12,164 nt of DNA from Clostridia bacterium (GTDB taxonomy: Bacteria; Bacillota; Clostridia; Christensenellales; Aristaeellaceae), in contig JAFUWR010000208.1 of assembly GCA_017471125.1 (NCBI GenBank), positions 1-12,164 on the forward strand, written 5' to 3'. Within the stretch, counting starts at the first letter, position 1; each line of letters starts with the position of its first letter. The position numbers and the translations under genes are program-made. Shown piece by piece: positions 6,607 to 12,164 of this stretch. Under the pieces are notes generated by a model. That model ran no database searches. It was not told where the DNA came from and was given only the letters and a program-made list of their open reading frames with translations.

Positions 6607-8100
6607 ATGGACATGCCCCACGCGGCGCTGATGCGCTCGGAGCTGAGCGCGGACTTAGGGGAGAACGTCGCGAAGCTGAAGGCGATCCTGAACGCGGGGG
6701 TGAACGCGGACGCGCACTTCCGGGACTTCATGGCGGGGGACGCGCGGGTCTGCGTGATCTACATCGAGGGGATGGCCTCGGACCAGAAGATCAACGACTT
6801 CATCCTGCGGGCGATGGCGGAGGGCCCGTCGCCCAAGGGCGCGGCGGGCGTCGAATGGCTGAAGGACCGGGTGCTGGAGGTGGCCCAGTGCGACGCGGAG
6901 CGCCGGGTGGAGAAGCTCGTCCGGGGCGTGGTCACGGGCATGACGGCGGTGCTCGCGGAGGGCTGCGACGAGGGGCTGCTGCTGGAGACCCGGGGCTATC
7001 CCGCCCGTCAGGTGGACAAGACCACCAACGAGTCGGTGGTGCTGGGGTCCCAGGAGGGCTTCGTGGAGAGCCTGCGCACGAACCTGACGCTGATACGCCG
7101 CTACGTGCCCTCGCCCCATCTGGTGGCGGAGGCGCTGACCGTGGGCACGGCCATTCCCTGCCAGGTATCGCTTATTTATCTGGAGGGGGTCGTCCGCCCC
7201 GGCGTGGTCGAGGCTCTGCGGGCGCGGCTCAAGCAGGTAGACGCGCCGGCGGTGCGGGGCATCGGCGAATTGCAGCAGTTCATCGAGGACAGGCCCGCCG
7301 CGCTGCTGCCGCAGATGCTCCAGACCGAGCGCCCCGACCGGGCGGCGGCGTGCCTGATGGACGGGCAGGCGGTGGTGCTGGCGGACAACTCGCCCTACGC
7401 GCTGGTTGCGCCGGTCAGCGTGTTCCACCTGCTGCACGCCTCGGACGACGCCTTCGCCCGCTGGCAGTACGGCAGCTTCCTGCGGGCGATACGCTTCCTG
7501 GGCCTGCTCATATCGGTGTTCCTGCCGGGGCTGTACATCGCCCTGACGGACTATCACATGCACCTCATCCCCATGAGCCTTTTGACCTCCATCGCCGAGG
7601 CCCGCTCCGGCGTGCCGTTCCCGATATTGGTGGAGATACTCATCATGGAGTTCTCGTTTTACCTCATCAACGAGGCCGGCACCCGCATGCCCCGGCAGAT
7701 CGGCTCCGCGCTGGGCATCGTGGGCGCGCTGATCCTGGGGCAGGCGGCGGTGTCCGCGTCCATCATCAGCCCCATACTCATCATCATCGTGGCGCTGACG
7801 GGGCTGGGGAACTACGCCGTGCCCGACTACGGCTTCGGGCTGGGGCTGATCCTCTGCCGCCTGGGCGTGCTGGTCGCCGGGGCGCTGTTCGGGCTGTACG
7901 GCATCTGCGTGGCGGCCTACTGCATGGCGGCGGCGCTGTGCGGCATGCGGTCGCTGGGCCAGCCCTACGTCGCGCCGGTGGCCCCGCCCCGGCTCCACAA
8001 CTGCGACATACTGCTGCGCCTGCCCGCGTGGCTGGGGGTGCACGCCATGCCCTGGGCGAAGCCGCGCAACTGGATGGAGGGCGATGCCCGTGAAGCGTGA
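6607..8100 (+). CDS. Spore germination protein, GerA/GerK A-subunit family
   Basis: A 497-residue member of the GerA family, the A subunit of nutrient germinant receptors in the spore inner membrane. A near-perfect AAGGAGGTGA (6592-6601) decides the start: it covers the GTG at 6598, so the ATG at 6607 is used. The soluble N-terminal half (about 1-290) has VCVIYIEGMASDQKINDFI and the family signature SQEGFVESLRTNLTLIRRY. The C-terminal membrane part carries about five TM segments with the conserved stretches INEAGTRMPRQIGSALGIVG and ALILGQAAVSASIISPI. Length is normal. The next gene overlaps its 3' end by 17 bases, so the A and BC subunits are coupled. No obvious sigma-G promoter was found in the short gap after the terminator. 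The specific germinant is unknown. Confidence 0.93.
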   Translation: MDMPHAALMRSELSADLGENVAKLKAILNAGVNADAHFRDFMAGDARVCVIYIEGMASDQKINDFILRAMAEGPSPKGAAGVEWLKDRVLEVAQCDAERRVEKLVRGVVTGMTAVLAEGCDEGLLLETRGYPARQVDKTTNESVVLGSQEGFVESLRTNLTLIRRYVPSPHLVAEALTVGTAIPCQVSLIYLEGVVRPGVVEALRARLKQVDAPAVRGIGELQQFIEDRPAALLPQMLQTERPDRAAACLMDGQAVVLADNSPYALVAPVSVFHLLHASDDAFARWQYGSFLRAIRFLGLLISVFLPGLYIALTDYHMHLIPMSLLTSIAEARSGVPFPILVEILIMEFSFYLINEAGTRMPRQIGSALGIVGALILGQAAVSASIISPILIIIVALTGLGNYAVPDYGFGLGLILCRLGVLVAGALFGLYGICVAAYCMAAALCGMRSLGQPYVAPVAPPRLHNCDILLRLPAWLGVHAMPWAKPRNWMEGDAREA

Positions 8101-10015
8101 GCTGACCCGACCGTCGGCCTCGGCGGCGGTGGCGGCGGCAGTCATCGCGCGGCTGTTCTCGGGGCTGATGGCCGAGACGCCCGACGTGCACAACGGCGCG
8201 TGGCTGTCGGCGGTCATCGGGCTGGCCGTCGCCCTGCCTGTATTATTCGTGATGCAAAGATGGAAGATGCCCCTGTTCAGGTGGGCGCTGGCGCTGTTCC
8301 TCATCTATGACGCCTATGACGTCCTGGAGAACGCCGCGTTCTCCGAGAGCTTCATCGCGTTCGACCACATGCCGGTGATCGTGCTGATGCTGCCGCTTGT
8401 GCTGGCGGCGGCGCGATGCGTAGGACTGGGCGGGGACGCCCTGGGCGCGGCGGCGCGGCTGTGGCTGATCGCGTTCGTGCCGCTGATCGTGATCGTGCTG
8501 CTGTACCAGTGGCCGTATTACCGCCCCGGCTGGCTCGCGCCCGCGCTGGGCTTCGGGCTGGGCGGCATCCTGCGGGCAGGGGTCCGCTGCGCGGGGTGGA
8601 TGATCGCCCTGGGCGGCGCGGGGCTCATGCTCTGTCCCGATATGACCTTCGGGCACATGGCGGGGCGGCTGGCGATGGCGGCAGCGGTGGCGGCGCTGCT
8701 GATCGTCCTGCGCTTGATGATGGCCCCGGCCCTGGACGCCGCGGGGATGGACCGCCGCGTGCAATTGGACGCCCTGCTGACCAACGGCCGCGCCCCGCTG
8801 TACACGCAGCTCCCGATGATCGTCATGTGGACGGTGGGCATGCTGCACGCGCTGTGCTTCGAGGCCTGGGCGGCGCTGGCGCTGCTGCCGCGGAAGGGGC
8901 GCGGGCTGCTGGTCCTGCTGGTCGCGGCGGCGCTGCTGCTGACCGGGTGCCGCTCCGCGGGCGAGGTGGAGGACCAGGCCTACGCGCTGGTGCTGGGCGT
9001 GGACGCCAAAGCGGGCGGCGGCATCGAGCTGACCATCCGCATCCCGCGCATCGGGCACACCGGCCGCGGGGAGGAGGAGCCCTCCGAGGACGCCTACCTG
9101 GTGCTGGCGGCGGCGGGCGACGGCTACGCGGAGGCGCTGGAGCGGCTCCAATGGGCGGCGGCGCGGGAGCTGAACCTGAGCCACCTGAAGCTCATCGTGG
9201 CCTCCGAGGCGCTGGCGACGAGCGACGCCTTCCCCGACCTGATCGACCGGCTGGCCGAGACCCGCCACCTGTACGCCACCGCGGGCTTCGTGGTGTGCGA
9301 GGGCCGGGCGCGGGACTTTATCGAGGGGCAGGAGACCATATTGGGCACCCACCTGTCGGGAGAGATCGCGGCGATGTTCAGGCACTACGCGGCCCACGGC
9401 TACATCCCCCGGGCCACCTTCGCCGACCTGTACTACGCCACCCACTCTATTTACTCCGACCCTGCGGGCATCTGGGGCTTCATGGACGCGGGCGAGAGCA
9501 AGCCCGCCGCGGCCATGCTGGACGCCGACCAAGACGCGCTCAACGCCGACACGCTGACCGCCTCCACCCGGCAGTACCTGGGCGCGGCGCTGTTCCGGGA
9601 CGGGCGCATGGTCGGCAGGCTGGGGGCGGGGGAGACGCTGCTGCTGGACCTGATGACCGGCAGCGTGGACAGCTTCACCTACGCGGCGGACGGCGCGGCC
9701 TGCATACTGTCCACCCTGCGGGGGCCGAGGCTGCGCGTGGACAAAGACATTGTCCGCGTGGAGGCAGACATCTTCCTCAACGCCGAGGACGCCTCCGACC
9801 GGGCGGCGCTGGACAACGCCGAGATCGCCATGCGACGCGACATGGAGGCGCTGGTGCGCCGCTGCCAGGCGATGGGCGTGGAGCCCTTTGGCTTCGCCGA
9901 GCGCGCCGCCGCCAGCTTTCCCACCTACGCCGCCTGGGAGGCGTTCGACTGGCATTCTAAGTTCGCCGACGCGCGGGTCGAGGTCGCGGTCAGGATCGAG
10001 GGGTCAGGAGGATGA
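8084..10015 (+). CDS. Fused GerB-type permease and GerC-type lipoprotein (germinant receptor)
   Basis: One uninterrupted 643-codon frame encodes two normally separate receptor subunits. Residues 1-270 are hydrophobic, with about 8-9 TM segments, shaped like the GerB (APC-type) permease but shorter than the usual ~365 residues and 10 TMs. Residues 271-289 look exactly like a lipoprotein signal peptide: RKGRG, a hydrophobic run, then LLTGC with Cys289 as lipobox. Residues 290-643 are a full-length GerC: an N-terminal part starting VEDQAYALVLGVDAK, then LGAALFRDGRMVGRLGAGE, and the C-terminal GVEPFGFAER...W domain. Either a true fusion or internal initiation (Met253 at 8840 is the nearest in-frame ATG before the lipobox) could give two products. 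For the first start, the ATG at 8084 is only two bases after GGAGGG; the GTG at 8090 has better spacing (8 bases) and is a real alternative. The 3' end overlaps a convergent small gene by 12 bases. Confidence 0.85.
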   Translation: MPVKRELTRPSASAAVAAAVIARLFSGLMAETPDVHNGAWLSAVIGLAVALPVLFVMQRWKMPLFRWALALFLIYDAYDVLENAAFSESFIAFDHMPVIVLMLPLVLAAARCVGLGGDALGAAARLWLIAFVPLIVIVLLYQWPYYRPGWLAPALGFGLGGILRAGVRCAGWMIALGGAGLMLCPDMTFGHMAGRLAMAAAVAALLIVLRLMMAPALDAAGMDRRVQLDALLTNGRAPLYTQLPMIVMWTVGMLHALCFEAWAALALLPRKGRGLLVLLVAAALLLTGCRSAGEVEDQAYALVLGVDAKAGGGIELTIRIPRIGHTGRGEEEPSEDAYLVLAAAGDGYAEALERLQWAAARELNLSHLKLIVASEALATSDAFPDLIDRLAETRHLYATAGFVVCEGRARDFIEGQETILGTHLSGEIAAMFRHYAAHGYIPRATFADLYYATHSIYSDPAGIWGFMDAGESKPAAAMLDADQDALNADTLTASTRQYLGAALFRDGRMVGRLGAGETLLLDLMTGSVDSFTYAADGAACILSTLRGPRLRVDKDIVRVEADIFLNAEDASDRAALDNAEIAMRRDMEALVRRCQAMGVEPFGFAERAAASFPTYAAWEAFDWHSKFADARVEVAVRIEGSGG

Positions 10016-10180
10016 CTTCTCCTCCTGGTCCTCCGCCGGCTCGTCGATCTGGTTCATCAAGCCGTACCAGAGCTGCTTCTTCTGGTCGAGTATCTCGTTG
10101 TGGCCGCCCTTGTCGGCCTTTTTGCGCTCGTGGTTCACCACGGCGTTCAGTATCTCGGACAACAGCCCGGGCTTCTTCAT
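10004..10180 (-). CDS. Small hydrophilic protein of unknown function (58 aa)
   Basis: A minus-strand ORF from the ATG at 10180, chosen because AAAGGCGGTG lies six bases upstream; an upstream in-frame TTG at 10201 would lie within the promoter -10 region. The protein is charged with no membrane segment: Lys-rich N-terminal half (KKPGLLSEILNAVVNHERKK), a central QLWYGLMNQ, and an acidic tail with DEPAEDQEEKSSS. I do not recognise a family. It converges on gerBC with a 12-base overlap and is divergent from the NSS transporter. The ribosome binding site and the -10 elements just upstream support a real gene, but coding status rests on those signals only. Confidence 0.6.
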   Translation of the reverse strand: MKKPGLLSEILNAVVNHERKKADKGGHNEILDQKKQLWYGLMNQIDEPAEDQEEKSSS

Positions 10181-10200
10181 ATGACGCACCGCCTTTCGCA

Positions 10201-10213
10201 ATTATACATTATA
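10201..10213 (-). promoter_or_regulatory. Tandem -10 elements for the 58-aa gene
   Basis: The minus strand has two TATAAT hexamers seven bases apart (10213-10208 and 10206-10201), 20-30 bases upstream of the ATG at 10180. No good -35 was found at 17 bases for either. The region lies close to the oppositely oriented transporter promoter. Confidence 0.45.
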
Positions 10214-10237
10214 TACTCCATTTGTTATGTTTTCCCC

Positions 10238-10266
10238 TTGCCAACCCACACCGGACGTGATATACT
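10238..10266 (+). promoter_or_regulatory. Sigma-A promoter of the NSS transporter
   Basis: TTGCCA (10238-10243), a 17-base spacer, and TATACT (10261-10266) preceded by TGA. Its -35 context (CCTTGCCAACCC) is identical to that of the tRNA-Leu promoter. The leader of about 40 bases shows nothing beyond the ribosome binding site. Confidence 0.8.
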
Positions 10267-10312
10267 TGTGACTGGCTCATTTTTAGCATACGATATGAGG
10301 GGAAGGATATAC

Positions 10313-11650
10313 ATGAACGAACGCGAACGCCTGGGCAGCCGCCTGGGCTTTATCATGCTGTCGGCGGGCTGCGCCATCGGCTGCGGCAACGTCTGGAAGT
10401 TCCCGTGGATGTGCGGCCAGTTCGGGGGCGGCAGCTTCATGCTGGTGTACCTGCTGTGCCTGCTGCTGCTGGGCCTGCCGGTGCTGGTGATGGAGTTCGC
10501 CGCGGGCCGCGCGGCGCAGACCAGCCCCATCCACCTGTTCCAGAAGCTGCAAAGGCCCGGGGGCAAGTGGAGCTTCATGGGCGTCATATCGCTGGTGGGC
10601 AACGTGGCGCTGATGGCGTTCTACTGCGTGGTGACCGGCTGGATCATCTACTACTTCTACCGCTTCCTGACCGGCGCGACGGACGCGCTGGGCTTCGTGC
10701 CGATGATCACAAATCCCGGCGTGAACGTGGTGTTTTTGCTGGTGACGGTGGTGCTGGCCTTCGTCATCCTGAGCTTTGACCTGCAAAGCGGGCTCGAGCG
10801 GGTATCCAAGGTGATGATGACGCTGCTGCTGGTGCTGATGGTGGTGCTGGCGATCCACTCGACGCGCCTGCCGGGGGCGAAGGAGGGCCTGGCCTTCTAC
10901 CTGGTGCCGGACTTCTCCAAGATCGACGGCGAGGTCGTGGTCGGCGCGATGAACCAGGCGTTCTTCACGCTGTCCATCGGCATGGGCAGCATGGCCATCT
11001 TCGGCAGCTACATCGGCAAGGAGCGCTCGCTGATGGGCGAGGCCGTGAACGTGATCGTGCTGGACACCGCCGTGGCCATCATCGCGGGCCTCATCATGTT
11101 CCCAGCCTGCTTCTCCTATGGCCTCGAGGTCAACGCCGGGCCGAGCCTGCTGTTCGACACCATGGCCTCCGTGTTCAATCACATGGCCGGGGGCCGCTGG
11201 TGGGGCACGCTGTTCTTCCTGTTCATGGTGTTCGCCGCCATGTCCACGGTGCTGGCCGTGTGCGAGAACATCCTGGCGATGATCCGCGAGCTGACCGGCT
11301 GGAGCCGTCCCAAGGGCGCCGTGCTGTGCGGCGTCGGCATCTTCCTGCTGGCCCTGACCACCGCGCTGGGTTACAGCGTGTTCCACTTCCAGCCCTTCGC
11401 CGAGGGCACGGCGTGGCTGGACTTCTGGGACTTCATCGTGTCCACCAATGTGCTGCCGCTGGGCTCGCTGGTGTTCGCGCTGTTCTGCTGCAACCGCTTC
11501 GGCTGGGGCTGGGACAGCTTCATCGAGGAGGCCAACGCCGGCGTGGGAATGAAGGTCAGGCCGTGGATGAAGCCGCTGTTCCGCTACTTCGTCCCCGCCG
11601 CGATCCTGTTCATCTATGTCTATGGCATCGTGAACTTCGCGTGGAAATGA
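10313..11650 (+). CDS. Sodium-dependent transporter of the NSS (SNF) family
   Basis: A 445-residue inner-membrane symporter. The ATG at 10313 follows GAGGGGAAGGA at a spacing of about six. The first membrane helix carries the unwound NSS signature AGCAIGCGNVWKFPW, followed by GQFGGGSFMLVYLLC and GLPVLVMEFAAGR, all diagnostic of Na+-coupled amino-acid or osmolyte symporters such as LeuT and MhsT. The length and hydrophobic pattern fit the 11-TM bacterial type lacking TM12. MNQAFFTLSIGMGSMAIFGSYIG is the TM6-TM7 region that helps bind substrate and sodium. The Cys at two positions in the TM1 motif (GCAIGCG, usually GSAIGLG) is a small deviation. The substrate, probably an amino acid, cannot be assigned. 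It is a single-gene unit with its own promoter; no convincing terminator follows (a 4-bp CCGC/GCGG stem at 11651-11661 lacks a T run). Confidence 0.93.
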   Translation: MNERERLGSRLGFIMLSAGCAIGCGNVWKFPWMCGQFGGGSFMLVYLLCLLLLGLPVLVMEFAAGRAAQTSPIHLFQKLQRPGGKWSFMGVISLVGNVALMAFYCVVTGWIIYYFYRFLTGATDALGFVPMITNPGVNVVFLLVTVVLAFVILSFDLQSGLERVSKVMMTLLLVLMVVLAIHSTRLPGAKEGLAFYLVPDFSKIDGEVVVGAMNQAFFTLSIGMGSMAIFGSYIGKERSLMGEAVNVIVLDTAVAIIAGLIMFPACFSYGLEVNAGPSLLFDTMASVFNHMAGGRWWGTLFFLFMVFAAMSTVLAVCENILAMIRELTGWSRPKGAVLCGVGIFLLALTTALGYSVFHFQPFAEGTAWLDFWDFIVSTNVLPLGSLVFALFCCNRFGWGWDSFIEEANAGVGMKVRPWMKPLFRYFVPAAILFIYVYGIVNFAWK

Positions 11651-11679
11651 CCGCTTCGCGGGAAAAATCTCCAACGCCC

Positions 11680-11709
11680 TTGACAGGGACGGCCTCCTTG
11701 CCTTATAAT
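11680..11709 (+). promoter_or_regulatory. Sigma-A promoter of the type III toxin-antitoxin locus
   Basis: A perfect TTGACA (11680-11685) and perfect TATAAT (11704-11709) separated by 18 bases, the strongest promoter in the window. It lies 30 bases past the transporter stop and directly before the tandem repeats, so the expected transcript starts near 11716, a few bases before repeat 1. Confidence 0.85.
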
Positions 11710-11720
11710 AAGAGTACAGC

Positions 11721-11821
11721 AAGGGCTCCATTACCCTTATGATCCCGAATCATTAAAGAGATGGACATTAAAGCGGGTCTCCATTAACCCTCGGCCTTCG
11801 CCGTAAAGAGATGACCATTAA
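11721..11821 (+). repeat. Two tandem ~50-nt repeats of the antitoxin RNA
   Basis: Unit 1 is 11721-11771 and unit 2 is 11772-11821. CTCCATTA recurs at 11726 and 11779, TAAAGAGATG at 11754 and 11804 (exactly 50 apart), and CATTAA at 11766 and 11816. The bases between these blocks differ in sequence and by three in length, explained by a one-bp shorter stem and one-base shorter loop in stem 2 of unit 2. No third unit is seen. Confidence 0.85.
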
Positions 11822-11825
11822 CGCT

Positions 11826-11856
11826 TGTGTGGAGGGTGCATATCCTCCACACATTT
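11826..11856 (+). terminator. Terminator/attenuator between antitoxin RNA and toxin
   Basis: TGTGTGGAGG (11826-11835) and CCTCCACACA (11844-11853) form a perfect 10-bp stem with an 8-base loop, followed by TTTGTGT. The weak T run suggests partial read-through, which is how type III loci make much antitoxin RNA and little toxin mRNA. Confidence 0.85.
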
Positions 11857-11872
11857 GTGTATTGAGGTACAT

Positions 11873-12164
11873 ATGTTCACGCTGGATGGCAATTTGAGAT
11901 TCATCAACATCGACACGGACTTCATAAAGGCGCTGCACGACGCCTGCGACGAGGTATACTATCGGCCCAGCGGCTACGAGAACAAGCCCTATCTCGGGCT
12001 GCTCGTGACCCATCAAGGGCGCAAATACGCCATCCCGCTCACGTCGGCCAAGCCGAAGCACCTGGCCTGGCGCGATGTGGACAATGACAGGTTCCTGATC
12101 TACGAGCTGGCGGACCGGCGCTTCCTTGGGGCGAGGGACATCTGGAAGCCCGCGAGCGATCCCA
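11873..12164 (+). CDS. ToxN/AbiQ-family type III toxin (endoribonuclease), partial, C-terminus cut
   Basis: Ninety-seven codons are open from the ATG at 11873 to the right edge; GAGG sits five bases upstream. The N-terminus matches the ToxN/AbiQ fold: a strand reading LRFINIDTDFIKALHD, an acidic-aromatic stretch EVYYRPSGYENKPYLGLLV, then KYAIPLTSAKPKHLAW. The P-L-T-S-x-K block corresponds to the active-site Ser/Lys region of ToxN and AbiQ (PLTSPK, PLSSPK). These are sequence-selective RNases that abort phage infection or arrest growth when freed from their RNA antitoxin. The upstream promoter, repeat RNA and hairpin give independent support. About 70 residues are expected beyond the window. 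The subfamily (ToxN, CptN or TenpN) cannot be fixed; the two-repeat antitoxin leans towards CptN-like. Confidence 0.82.
   Translation, partial: MFTLDGNLRFINIDTDFIKALHDACDEVYYRPSGYENKPYLGLLVTHQGRKYAIPLTSAKPKHLAWRDVDNDRFLIYELADRRFLGARDIWKPASDP

Larger units (their letters stand above)
11716..11856 (+). ncRNA. Putative type III antitoxin RNA with two ~50-nt repeats
   Basis: In type III systems a short repeat RNA, cut into single units by the toxin, folds into pseudoknots that bind and inhibit it. The RNA predicted here would run from the strong promoter to the terminator hairpin. It contains two tandem units, each with stem 1, the constant loop CTCCATTA, stem 2, and a constant TAAAGAGATG...CATTAA tail. 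Stem 1 is AAGGG/CCCTT in unit 1 and GGGT/ACCC in unit 2; stem 2 is ATGAT/ATCAT in unit 1 and CGGC/GCCG in unit 2. Both stems change sequence yet keep pairing. In unit 1 the loop TCCAT can also pair with ATGGA (11761-11765), which would make a pseudoknot; in unit 2 only CAT/ATG remains. The ends are estimates. Two units is short compared with ToxI and closer to what is reported for CptI-type antitoxins. Confidence 0.75.

Noticed and set aside
6655..8304. 549-codon minus-strand ORF opposite the gerA gene
   Set aside because: Antisense shadow of a clear GerA coding region with no start signal or recognisable domain.
11651..11668. CCGC/GCGG hairpin after the transporter stop as terminator
   Set aside because: Only a 4-bp stem with a 3-base loop, and an A run rather than a T run follows.
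11721..11821. Tandem repeats as a CRISPR array
   Set aside because: Only two units with no unique spacers, internal covarying stems, and a ToxN-like gene downstream instead of cas genes.
11768..12061. 97-codon minus-strand ORF opposite the toxin
   Set aside because: It covers the antitoxin repeats, hairpin and toxin start on the wrong strand and has no family features.

Overview
The window looks like chromosomal DNA of a GC-rich, spore-forming member of the Clostridia (Bacillota), probably a gut-type lineage. The reasons are a gerA-type spore germinant receptor operon, strong AGGAGG-type ribosome binding sites, sigma-A promoters with an extended TGn -10 element, a tRNA gene without an encoded CCA, and protein families typical of anaerobic Firmicutes. 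The taxonomic guess is inference; no rRNA or marker gene is present. The first ~2 kb and the intergenic regions are visibly less GC-rich than the operons between 2.2 and 11.6 kb.

Layout. (1) 1-1967, minus strand: a large membrane sensor with four membrane segments and two extracytoplasmic modules; its output domain lies beyond the left edge. (2) 1968-2175: divergent promoter region. (3) 2176-5777, plus strand: a tight four-gene operon with an SRAP/HMCES-type DNA-protein crosslink protein (catalytic Cys2), a 77-residue protein of unknown function, a VWA protein with a degenerate metallopeptidase-like N-terminus, and a MoxR-type AAA+ ATPase. (4) 5849-5931: tRNA-Leu(TAA) with its own promoter, followed closely by a DUF4258 / YgiT-type zinc-finger toxin-antitoxin pair (5982-6508) closed by a strong terminator. 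(5) 6607-10015: a spore germinant receptor operon with a GerA subunit and a single ORF joining the GerB-like permease to the GerC-like lipoprotein. (6) 10004-10180, minus strand: a 58-residue ORF converging on gerBC. (7) 10313-11650: an 11-TM-type sodium:neurotransmitter symporter (NSS) family transporter with a clear promoter. (8) 11680-12164: a locus with all the hallmarks of a type III (protein-RNA) toxin-antitoxin system. It has a sigma-A promoter, two ~50-nt tandem repeats whose two small stems are kept by compensatory changes, a 10-bp terminator hairpin, and a ToxN/AbiQ-family RNase gene cut by the right edge.

How they fit together. The MoxR ATPase and VWA protein form the usual chaperone-like pair. 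The SRAP and 77-aa genes are co-transcribed with them, so a shared damage or stress role is possible but not shown. The germination operon would act in the forespore membrane. The two toxin-antitoxin loci (one protein-protein, one protein-RNA) suggest a defence or stability-rich neighbourhood. The most interesting items are the compact two-repeat type III antitoxin RNA, the GerB-GerC fusion with an internal lipobox, and the SRAP-VWA-MoxR operon.
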